From Carnegiea gigantea (taxonomy: Eukaryota > Streptophyta > Magnoliopsida > Caryophyllales > Cactaceae), in NCBI GenBank assembly GCA_029747015.1, contig JAKOGI010000053.1, positions 1,034,501 through 1,098,500 on the forward strand: a DNA stretch of 64,000 nucleotides, read 5' to 3'. The translations under genes and the position numbers were made by a program. Positions 54,978 to 64,000 of the stretch are shown in pieces. Numbering within the stretch: position 1 is the stretch's first letter; every line of letters starts with the position of its first letter. The notes below the pieces were generated by a model. It ran no database searches and was not told the DNA's origin. It was given only the letters and a program-made list of their open reading frames with translations.

Positions 54978-56500
54978 TCAACCTGAAATTATGATATTTT
55001 AACCCTTTTATTATCTAATAATTGCTCGAAATAAATTGGCTAATTGGATTTTTAATAGTATTTTTGTTCATTTGGTAGGGGTTGGAAAAACTCGAGAAAA
55101 ATAATAAATAATGCTGAAGAGAAGCATTGAATCGGGACAAGAAACAAGAAAAGAAGACCAGGCCAAGGCAAGCTTACCCTCGGCCCAGAACCTCGGCCCA
55201 TCTTCTCATTTCCTTCCATGCAGCTCTCTTTCTCTCCTCATTCTGAACCAGTTGTTTGCCCTGTTCACAGCCTAGGCCGAGCAACAGAAACTCCAGCAGC
55301 AAGCCCCAAGCGTCTATTTTTTTCTCTCGGCCCAGCACCCTTTCAGACCTCGTTTTCTCTCTCTTCGCTCACGGGCTAGCCCAATTGTTCTTTCTTTGAT
55401 CTCGGACCAAGCTGGCAGCTTTTGCTTCACTTAATCCCACGCCTGGGTCACATGATGCTGCCTTCTTCTTGCTCCCCCGTCATCCTCCTTTGTGCTGCCT
55501 AGTAAACCGAAAGCCAACCACGCAGAACAGAGCATTGTACCTGTTCTTCTTCCTCGCCATTCTACCGTTCGAGAATCCCAAAAGTCGGACAGCTCATCTG
55601 CCCCCATCTCTGTTTCTTCATCTCCCTCCATAATCGTCCTCAATCTCTCTCTTCCTTCTCTTCATCTTCTTCTTCCATTTTTAGCCCAACAGAACCGAAA
55701 ATAAAAAGAGAACAAGAGCAGAGCATGGCCATGGCGTTTCTCTCTCTCTCCTCCTTTAATCATCAACATTCACTGTTCCATCAACCCATCATCATCCTGA
55801 CTTGGCGGTTACAACTAGAAAATATAGAGGCCATGAATTCGAATTTAATTCGGCATTAATGGAGGGGCAATCGAGAGGTTTGAGGTTGGCCTTTTTTGGA
55901 GCCCTCAAATGGAGATTAACAGCATATAGAGAAATTAGAGAGGAGAGTTTTTCTAAGGAGTTTTATTTTCTTTTAATTTCATTTTTCAGTTTCAGATCTA
56001 GCTTCTGGTTTCACAAATTTGATAATAGTGAATTTGGTTCTGGGCACTTGCTACCTTTCATTTTTGCTATCTTATTTCCTATCCCACGTTTAATATGCTC
56101 AGTGTGTACCTGTATTGGTTGGTGTGCTCTATTGATTCTTGGGTTCAAATGTTGCTCTGTCTGCCGTCGTCTTCTATGGTGAAAAGTGTTCTGATTTCTG
56201 GAACAATTACAGCTAAGTGTTGAATGGCTAAAATTATTTGCAGTTTGGTGTTGCTTTCCTGGGTTAGACTATTTTTAATGGATTATTTAGTGAATGGTTC
56301 TCGATTGCATTACTTTATCTTAATAGTTTAATTTCACATTTAACTTAAATATTTGGTAATTAGCTCAACTTAATTTGTATTAATTTTGATCCTAGGCTAA
56401 CGTATACAACTTAGTAAGCTAATTTCGCAAACCGTCCCTGAGGATCATACCCGTAATTGTTACGGCGATAAACCGTGCGCCTGCAGAAAATCACAATAAT
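54978..56500 (+). repeat. Gag-only element 2, 3' LTR
   Basis: Begins about TGTTCAACCTGAAATTATG after the polypurine-like tract. The last part (56,420-56,500) has CGCAAACCGTCCCTGAGGAT and a CGTGCGCCTGCAG stretch corresponding to the GTACGCTTGCGGCC end of element 1 LTRs. The middle includes a C/T-rich, GC-richer region (55,180-55,760). The right boundary is approximate. Confidence 0.6.
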
Positions 56501-56509
56501 TTGTCATGA

Positions 56510-57570
56510 GGGCCATCAAAAGCTAGCTTTTTCTTCGATAGGCTCGAGGCGTTACCATTACGGTAGGCTAAAAAGAGACGTCTTTCCTCTTGTTTAAGTG
56601 CTTTAGTGTTACGTCTCGTTGGCTTGATTGGGGAGCCCCGTAGCTAGTCCCCATATTGGAGGTCCGACTTGTCATCAGCCTCTTTATACAATTCACAGGA
56701 GGAGAGGACGTGCCCAAGTCGGCCACAGCCATAGCAGAACTAATTATATACTTGAAGGATATCCAAATAGGCCTCCCCTTCACTAGAACATGCATTCCTT
56801 GTTGGAGGAGTTTGGTGATGTCGACGTCCACTTGGAAATTGACTGATTTATTAGCAGCACAAAACAGACTGGTTTCGTCGCGTCCCAGGAACTGGCTGAG
56901 ATTATTGCCCAAAACTTTAGCAAAGGTCGATGTTTGTTTGATAGGAGGGACGTCAATGGCTTTAACCCAGAATCTTGCATTCGCAAACTGGACTTCGGAG
57001 GGTTATTCGAAGCCCGTAATGGTTCTCAGCAGGAGTACGTTCCCATCAGACGCCCATGGACCTTTGTTCAAGACGAAGTCCTTGTCTACGGCTGAGAAGG
57101 ATTGAAAGGCGAATAGATTCTTGTCGAGATCTCTGATAATAACTCCTTTTGAGGGCTTCCAGACATTGTTTAGGAAGTCTTCATTGTGTTTGCATTGAAG
57201 TATCCTTCAGTATAGAGCTTACCCCATAAGTAGAGTGAGATTTGTTCGGTTCTATCATTTGATGCTTCATCATCACATTCGATTACAGTTTCTTCTTCCA
57301 TTGTTAAAGAGAGGCGCTTCCATGCTTCCTCTAAGCCAGTGGCCATACTTCTGCACCTGTAACGTAAACTGGAAGAAAGGACAAAACCTTAGAAATGACA
57401 CCGAGATGCTGCACCTACAGATGCCAAAATAGGGGAAAGGGGGCCAAACTTGTTAGCAAGCCGAGCCTACTTAGAGGTGAACCAGGGCCTCACGATCGAA
57501 TTGAAGGTAGAAAGCTCTCACAGGCCTAGGGTTATGGCGCCGTCCTAGGTCACGGAGAGAGAATCAGTAT
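56510..57570 (-). pseudogene. LINE-C: ORF1 fragment (DUF4283 / zinc knuckle)
   Basis: The minus strand carries an ORF1 from about 57,560 to 56,510. In order: EVIECDDEASNDRTEQIS, LYLWGKLYTEGYFNANTMK, LNKGPWASDGN-like residues in a shifted frame, NNLSQFLGRDETSLFCAA, VNFQVDVDITKLLQQGMHVL and GRPIWISFKY. After a frameshift comes a knuckle with FCYGCGRLGHVLSSC (CCHC intact in its frame). No endonuclease or RT follows, since the LTR of element 2 begins to the left. This may be the ORF1 end of LINE-B, separated by the element 2 insertion, or an independent copy. Confidence 0.7.
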
Positions 57571-57644
57571 TTACGCACTAAACTTTGCTAATTGTTTGTA
57601 GTTGCTATTATTATGAGACAATAAAAATGAAAAGGCAAAAAATA

Positions 57645-57760
57645 TTTTGGACATTTTAGGACCTATAAATCTAATTGTTCAAATGTTGATGAACGTCTAA
57701 AATATTTCTAATTTTCATGTGTTCCAAAAATTGTTGTACAAAAGTTCCGTAAATTTTGAA
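57645..57760 (+). repeat. Inverted repeat, right copy
   Basis: The plus strand reads AGGACCTATAAATCTAATTG, TTCAAATGTTGATGAAC, TATTTCTAATTTTC and CAAAAATTGTTGTACAAAAG, in order like the complement of 50,930-51,050. Confidence 0.65.
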
Positions 57761-59299
57761 TGGGTTTCTTTTTCCATATGTTAGTATGTTGTGAAGATAT
57801 TGCTCTCTCAAAGAAATGAGAGATACAAACAAAAAGAATAGGTCATCTAGACATTTCTAGATCACTATTTCTTTCTATACTTCTGGCAAATCCACCTGCC
57901 TCTTTCTTTTCCTTTTTTAAAAATTAAAAGTATCCCTACTGCAAAATTTCCACATTAAAGTCTATTTAGTCTTACTTATTACTACATTAAATGAGACTAT
58001 ATATATAACGCGTCAACCCAAATTGATGAACTGGTTAGAAAGCTTATTGGTTAACAACCTAATCCTTAGATATTCAACCGAATGACTAGCTTTTTACTGT
58101 CAATTGGCCTCACTTGAGTTTGAAAAGGAACAATAATGTTTTTCATTGCAGTAGGTCCACTATACCATGTGAAAAATATGTGATGTCTTCTCTCATCTTT
58201 CGACATGGAGTGGGGGGTGTAAAGCTTCCCCGTTTAAAGAACGGATGTCCTTATTTCATTCGTCAGGCTGGTAGTTGTGACAGTAGCACTATTCATTGAC
58301 CCATAGTTTCATCTCCGGGAGTGTTGAGTAAGCCATAACTATCTAAACAAGATTTGATCTAATACCATCTATGACTCCCTAATTCAGTGGGTTAGGTTCT
58401 TACACAACCTATTGGCCAATGACGCAACCTCTGGGCATTTGGTTCAAAGACTAACCCTTTACACCTTACGGCCCTTATATCTCTCGGGCTTAGGAAAAAA
58501 AAGTGTTTGTTATTGTAGTAAACCTAATATACTACTTGCTTAGGAGGAAAAAAAGAAAAAGGGAGTCTACTACTAGTTATAAACACTACAAGAAAGTTAA
58601 TTTTTTGTAGCAATTTTATTGTAGCAAATTTAAATTTGCTACAATAATAAATTTGCTACAATAATCTAAAAGTAGTAAAATAATTGTAGCATATCTAATA
58701 TTGTCACAAAAATTTGAGTGTGTTGTGGCAATTAGCCAAAATTGCCACAAATGACATTTATGTTTTTTAAAAAAGGGGTTAGCTTTAGAGGGAAATTTTT
58801 ATCTAGTGAAAAGAATTCCCTCCTTCGTTTTTCTTTAATTTGTATTATGAAAAATATTTAGACGAAACGAGAGAAAAACCTGCAAATTAATTTCGTGACC
58901 CTCCCCCTAAAAGCCGCGCGAACACAAGAAACTCATTGTAAGAGCTGCACCTTCAGCCTACTACTACTAACTGTTTTAGTTGCTGAATTTACAAATCTGC
59001 GTTTAAATTATTTTTCAACAAGGGTGTTAAGTCAATCGTGTGCATTTTTAACAATTAATTTCATTGAAAAGAACGACTATATGATTTATGTTATTATTGA
59101 CGTTACTTATTTATAAAGTTATTGTATCGATGCTAACCCGAGTTTTTAAAATCGTTTTCGTTTTAGTTAGTCGATTCCCGAAATTTAAATTAAAATGTTA
59201 ATTGTAAGACGTATCAACTCGAGTTTAGTCTAATCGCTAATGAGTTTGGGGCTGGAATCTAGCTGAATTATGTTATTTGAGCCCAAAAAAAAAGAAAAA

Positions 59300-59381
59300 G
59301 AAATTAGAAAAGGGGGGAGGCTAAGTCGGGTCTCAGGAAACCCGAGACCCCCGACACCACCTCCTCTCTCCCCCTCTAACG

Positions 59382-59419
<38 letters not shown>

Positions 59420-59820
59420 AGCCACCAGTCGCCGTCTAGCGTCACCGCCGACCGCCACCTGTCGCCGGCGAGAGAAAGGGACGCCTAGTCCCCTCAACCC
59501 ACGACAACCACTGCCAGAAACCACCCCTCGTCGCCCTCCACTTCTCACGGCCAAAGAGACCTAAAATCACGCGTCTAGCCGGCCTGAAACCGGCCACCCA
59601 CATGCTGGAATCGGGCGACCCACACCACACTCGGCCTCCTCTATAAATTGGGGGCCGAATTTGAGTCAAAATCACCCAAAAAGGCCACAAATTCGGGAGA
59701 TAACGTTTGGGTTTTGCAAGAAATCGGCTGAGATTCGGGATTCAGCAGATTAGAGGCGTGCCTTTGCTGTTGTTTGAGTCTAAAATTTGATTAATCCAAG
59801 TAAGTGTTTCTCCCCTCCTA
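59300..59820 (+). other. GC-rich leader-like block inside the CACTA element
   Basis: A GC-rich, CCGCC/CCACC-containing block followed by CCAAGTAAGTG, which could be a splice donor (about 59,797). It resembles a 5' UTR exon. It may be the element's own leader or captured host DNA. The composition contrasts with the AT-rich ends of the element. Confidence 0.4.
59384..59417. repeat. (CT)n microsatellite
   Basis: About 17 CT units inside the GC-rich part of the CACTA element. Confidence 0.95.
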
Positions 59821-60178
59821 AGCTATTATTATTTTCAAAAACGTTTTTAGCAGATTGATGTTGCATGTCAGATTAGGGTTAGCTGAAGTTGTTAGAACTG
59901 TCAAGAATTGGACGAAAATGTGTTGCCTGGTGATTTTATATCTGTTTATGGCCAACTGGATTGAATACCCAGACTTTGGTTGCTGCCGTTAACTATGCAT
60001 GTCTCGACTCAGTTTCTAATTTCAGTTTAATAACGCACAGAATCTGTTATGGGCTGTAGTTGTGATTCAATTATACCTTAGTTGGTTTGAATCGGTTTAT
60101 GTCCTAGAGCATCGCAAAGGATCACATCACCAAAGGGGCATGGGTCAAGGGGTGTTATCGTTTTCTACTTACTAAAAG

Positions 60179-61167
60179 AAGGTCATACCTAAAATTGATA
60201 TCCAAGAGAGGATTGAAACTGAAATTAATAGGCGAGTTGCTCAAATTCACGAGTCTTATGAAGCACGCCTTCGTGCTCTAGAGGAAAGACTAGGTCTTTC
60301 AAATACACAGGTTAGTGTCAACAACATTGTAAACATTCTTATTTTTTTAGAAAGTAATCATTGTACTTTAAATATAACCAATTAAGTTGATCACCTTAGC
60401 CTATAGGTGCAATCAAGTCGATCATCCCAGCATCTTTCTTCTTCTTCCATGGAGCGTAGTTGTAGTGGACAAAACGAGAGGTATGTTTATTTCGACTCCT
60501 TCATTTGGAATATCATGATTCAATAAAATCAACAACTGATCAGTAACCAAACAAAAATTAGTTGAAATAAGCGGCAGAAAGAATTGCACAAGCAAATAAG
60601 CATGTGAACGAAGGAAACGCAGCAGAAAAGTATGCTTTTTTTAGCAAAACACAACAAAGCTTGCAAAGCTGATTCTCTGATTTAGAATGTGTAGAATTGC
60701 TTGTGTAATGTAAGGCTAGTGTAACGATAATAAATTGATGCTTGGTTTTAGGTTTACTCGTTCAATCGGCTGATTATGTGGTTGGGTGTTAAGAACTTCA
60801 TTGAATGACTTACTCCGGGCATGTGGCCTGTAGAGTTGTGGTCTTCGACGTGTAACCGTTGAGCTTGTTTGATGTTCATTTGTATTTCTATTCAATGCAA
60901 GGGATTTAATGTAAGGCTTTAAGCCTAGAAAATGGTCAGTTTTTAGGAGAAACTCTGTCCGTTTCACCCCAAAAATTAAGAAAACACTAACACTCCTAGC
61001 CCTAGGTTGTCCATCCGTTTTCATATTTGCTTGGGAATCATATCAACGTACATTGTTATTTTTTATATGTAAATATGAATCAGTGCTAATGCTTATTTCT
61101 TTATTTACTTGGTCTTTCATACAGGCATCCCATTCCAATAATGATGTTGGACGATCATACGAGGTGA
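60179..61167 (+). pseudogene. CACTA internal coding remnant, three short exons
   Basis: Exon A (60,179-60,310) reads KVIPKIDIQERIETEINRRV and EARLRALEERLGLSNTQ, a probable coiled coil, then a GT donor. Exon B (60,407-60,480) reads VQSSRSSQHLSSSS and ends in a GTATG donor. Exon C (61,125-61,167) reads HPIPIMMLDDHTR, then TGA. Phases are consistent. It looks like the C-terminal end of a CACTA-encoded protein; which one I cannot say. No start codon or catalytic part remains. Confidence 0.45.
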
Positions 61168-61985
61168 AGAGGACGAGATGGTGATGATGAAGTCCTCGTT
61201 TAATTTTTCTATTTGTTTTCTTAATTAGTTAGCACAATCTACGTTTATTGAATTTGAGTATTTATGGAATTTATCAGTCCTTCATTTATTAGAAATTCTA
61301 AACAAAGTACACTTATGAAGAATAATGCTATGTGATTCCACTTCTGATATATGAAATGAATTTTCATTTTTTAGTTTTGTCTTCAGTTTCCTTTATTTAT
61401 TTTTATTTGTTAAGTATGTTTATGTACAATACCTAACTTCATTACTAATTACAAAAGTTAATTATATCATTCCAGTACCAATTGCAATAGTCAATTATAT
61501 CATAACATATATCCGTAAAATTTAAAATGAATTTCAAATACAGAAAATTGTACAATAGAACACTTATACAATTATAGTGGCATAATGGAATTGCCACTAA
61601 ATGTGTTCAAATTAGACACCAAAAGACCAATTTGTAGCTAACTATATTGCCACAAATACCATATTTTTGTAGCAAATATATTTTTGTAGCAATATTTGAC
61701 TTGTTACAAAGTATGACCTATTGTAGCAATTTGATAGTTGTGGCATATTAAATTTTGCCACAAAAGCTTTATATTTAGTGGCAAATGACAATTTGTCACA
61801 ATAGCCTTTTATAATACAGTATCTGTGGCAACTTTGTAGCATGTTTTCAAATTGCCACAAAAGGTTATTGTAGCAATATTTGAACATATTGTGGCAAAAC
61901 CAAATGTTACAAAAACTAGATTTTCTTGTAATGAAAGTACGCGATATTTTTTCTAATATTTTGGTGTGAGATAATGAATGTTGCA

Positions 61986-64000
61986 AAGGCTAATATGAAG
62001 CAAGCTAATTGTATTCCCTTTCATGTTTCAATAGAGTTTTTGGGTATCGTGACTCCAGGTGCTTTATCTTAGGAGCTTTTCATCTTTTAAGTGCGTTAAT
62101 GTCCCAAATTTTAGTTTCATATGTAAATGTCTATAATTATGTAAAGAAAACCCTGTTGACAGCCATTCTTTCCTTTGTTTTTCCATTATGACTCAGTCTC
62201 AGTTAAGTCCATAATTACAGGCTTTATAATAAAAAGTTAAAAACTCTCAAGTATAACCTTAATTGATTTTTAACTCTTAGTTGTCTAAAAGTGTAACTTA
62301 ATTCAGCTCTTATTCATACACATGCATGCATGTCACTGTACGTATTTTTTAAATAGTTTGCATATTTAAACTAAAAAGTGGTATTAGGCACGTACGGTGG
62401 GCGAAACATTGTTCTCATGATTTAGTTTGTCAAATAAGTTTGGTCACAATTCACAAAATGACAAGTCATAAAACCCACCCACACAAACTCTCTTGCTTTC
62501 CTAGGAGTCTCCAGTCTTGACTCACCTACAACAACCAACACAAATGTATCCCACAATTGAAAAGAAATGTCTAAACATAAACACAAAAATCCCATTATTT
62601 ATTTATTTTCTCCTTTTTATTGAAAAAAGTTGTCTTCCAAAATAGACTATTTGATTTAAATAAACTTAATAAAGGCTAACTCTTAATGCCCAATTGAAGT
62701 GGATGGGACCTTGTCTTTTCTCTTTGTCACTTTATCGACTTTAATCCCATAAAGAAGGATACGTTGTAAAGGAAGATCCACTTCATCGTTCATTTCTTTG
62801 GTAATTTAATCATGAATGATGCAATTATTAATGCACATATAGAAGCTTTGATAATAGAATCATACATCAAACTTAGTTGCATCAAATTCCAACCAACGTT
62901 GAATGTGGAAGTAGACTGGGAAATGGATCATTTGGTTCGGGTGCAGGTCGGATTAAGCTTGGACTGGATCATGTTTTGGATTAAGTGACATTTCGGATGG
63001 GGTGAACTTCGGTTCGGGTCGACTTCGGCCTAGTTGATTTTTGATCAAATACACTTGTTATCCAAAAATAAGCAACTTTGTAGAAACTTTTGGATCGGGA
63101 AAGGTCCGGTTCACATCAACTTGAGTTTCGGGTCACTTTTAGGTGAGCCTATTTTGGATGTCAGGTCGGATATGGGTTTGGGTCATTCAGTTTGGATTTC
63201 GGATCTCGGGTTAGTTTTGCTAGGTCGACCTGGAAGTGATCACAAGCTAATTACAAGTACATGAAATACTAATTTCCTGATGGGTCTGCATTGTTGAGGA
63301 TGCTAGTGCAAAAAAACAAAACAAAATAATAGTAATTGAAAAAATGTGTAGAAAATAATATGAACATCTAAAACTTGTAGTGAAACAATTTCTCAACAAT
63401 GCAATCGAAAGAAAACTTTTGAAAACCAAAATTTTCTCAACAATTGAAAAAAATAAAATTACAATTCCAAGTTCTCAATAACTAGCTAGCTTTGTTTCTT
63501 GACCAACCTAAAACCTGAGCTGCCTATAAAAAGAGGGGGAGATTTTTCTGAACTTTTTTTGACCAATCTGAACAAGGTTATGCTGCAATTTTTTTTTTTT
63601 CCTCCCAAATTTGTTTTTCTAGTTTCCAACCGCAAGAGCATATATATAACATTGGGAAATCAGGACATACCTTAGCATGGAAGCGTAGGATCTTATTGCT
63701 CCGTGATTGCCCACGAATTGTTGAACTAGGATTGAACATGGCTACTAGAGTCACCGTGGTTGTCACGCCTTAGACCCAAACCCGAATACTGGCGAGGCTA
63801 GCGTGAGAGGAGGGGAGAGAGATTTAGGGCTACTGTTTTTGGTTTCTACTATCGATACGGATCGGAATTAGATCCCTAAACCCTTTACAAATTGCAGTAC
63901 ACGGCTTGTAACTGATAATGAGTAGTTAATATGAATTATTAATACATAATTAACCATTCTGTAATCGCTCACTTAATGTAGGTTATCAATGTGACCGTTA
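61986..64000. other. Right end of window, no gene recognised
   Basis: AT-rich sequence with short frames only. CTATAAAAAGAGGGG near 63,523 resembles a TATA box, but no convincing frame follows within the window. ACGCCTTAGACCCAAACCCG near 63,763 resembles retroelement LTR starts. The G+T-rich repeat at 62,930-63,230 is listed separately. Confidence 0.35.
62930..63230 (+). repeat. G+T-rich dispersed repeat (GGTTCGGGTC-type), copy 2
   Basis: Same family as 25,441-25,735. Shared order: AGTTGATTTTTGATCAAATA, TTTTGGATCGGGAAAGGTCC, GGTTCACATCAACTTGAG, TTTCGGGTCACTTTTAG and GTGAGCCTATTTTGGATGTC. Both are plus-oriented. No coding capacity or clear ends. Confidence 0.55.

Larger units (their letters stand above)
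51270..56500 (+). mobile_element. Gag-only LTR retrotransposon 2, 5'-truncated relative of element 1
   Basis: The plus strand holds a leader (about 51,300-51,880), a Gag-like pseudogene, a second frame, an AATGAGGACATTGTGAGATT motif with TTAGGTGTGGGGGTGGGG after it (about 53,525-53,570) and a polypurine-like AACTTAGGTGTGGGAG (54,955-54,970). An LTR of about 1.5 kb follows (54,978-56,500). Its right end has CGTCCCTGAGGA..GTAATTGTTAC, matching the reverse complement of element 1 LTR starts. No 5' LTR or primer site is seen on the left. No pol domains. Same family as 34,439-40,949 but well diverged. Confidence 0.72.
58584..61933 (+). mobile_element. CACTA (En/Spm) DNA transposon, deleted, 3.35 kb
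   Basis: The left tip is CACTACAAGAAAG and the right tip TTTTCTTGTAATG, the inverted repeat with one change from TAGTG. AAA occurs on both sides (58,581-58,583 and 61,934-61,936), a 3-bp TSD. Subterminal repeats of TTGTAGCAA and TTGTGGCAA, in both orientations, are dense at 58,600-58,760 and 61,570-61,925. These bind the element's DNA-binding protein in CACTA elements. Only a small coding remnant lies inside, so it is non-autonomous. Confidence 0.87.
58004..61985 (-). mobile_element. TRIM element interrupted by a CACTA insertion
   Basis: The left LTR runs about 58,004-58,224. An internal part of about 145 bases ends in TGATCTAATACCATC (58,355-58,369), the reverse complement of a TGGTATCAGA-type primer site, so the element is on the minus strand. 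The right LTR starts at 58,370 (TATGACTCCCTAATTCAG), is cut by CACTA at 58,583 and resumes at 61,937-61,985 (CTAATATTTTGGTGTGAGAT..). The left LTR and the unit at 33,034 show the same segments. It has no coding capacity. Confidence 0.6.

Noticed and set aside
59230..59690. Overlapping minus-strand frames rich in Arg/Glu
   Set aside because: They come from the CT microsatellite and the GC-rich block within the CACTA element; no motif.

Overview
The window looks like transposon-rich nuclear DNA from a flowering plant, probably a dicot. It is AT-rich, its one clear host gene has spliced exons and a plant-type sds22 product, and almost everything else is plant transposable elements: L1-type LINEs, Ty3/Gypsy chromoviruses, Copia, TRIMs including Cassandra, CACTA, hAT-like and Tourist-like MITEs. 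I cannot name the species. No rRNA cluster, tRNA gene, CRISPR array or bacterial-type operon was seen; the only 5S rRNA-like sequence sits inside the Cassandra LTRs.

1-13,020: an unassigned left end with a degenerate AGTGAACAAC repeat (1-1,290), then a minus-strand L1-type LINE (LINE-A, 1,722-7,360 plus 12,641-about 13,020). LINE-A is split by a Ty3/Gypsy chromovirus (Gypsy-A, 7,361-12,640) with a TCTAA target duplication.

13,021-25,440: the only clear protein-coding host gene, a six-exon minus-strand sds22-like leucine-rich-repeat regulator of protein phosphatase 1 (13,471-25,306; 339 codons before the stop by my exon count). Its first intron is about 9.7 kb and holds an antisense Ty3/Gypsy chromovirus (Gypsy-B, 16,208-22,912, TSD TATAT), a foldback MITE and a diverged tandem duplication.

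25,441-45,000: a G+T-rich dispersed repeat, a hAT-like element with perfect 8-bp TSDs (26,055-27,199), a long featureless stretch, a decayed open frame resembling a caulimovirid coat protein (31,745-33,033), a partial TRIM, and a Copia pol pseudogene split by a 6.5-kb non-autonomous LTR element (34,439-40,949, minus) with a Gag-like frame but no visible pol. Two nested hAT-like MITEs follow (43,707-44,965 containing 43,933-44,430).

45,744-64,000: a structurally complete Cassandra TRIM (45,749-46,479), a second decayed LINE (LINE-B, 46,500-50,800, minus) with its own insertion, a 5'-truncated relative of the Gag-only LTR element (about 51,270-56,500, plus) carrying a Tourist-like MITE, a third LINE ORF1 fragment (minus), a TRIM whose LTR is broken by a 3.35-kb CACTA element (58,584-61,933), and a gene-poor right end.

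The transposon frames are all broken by stops or frameshifts. Many breaks fit C-to-T or G-to-A change, and three independent reverse transcriptases have lost the first Asp of the catalytic pair to Asn. The TSDs give relative order: LINE-A before Gypsy-A; Copia before the Gag-only element; outer MITE before inner MITE; TRIM before CACTA.
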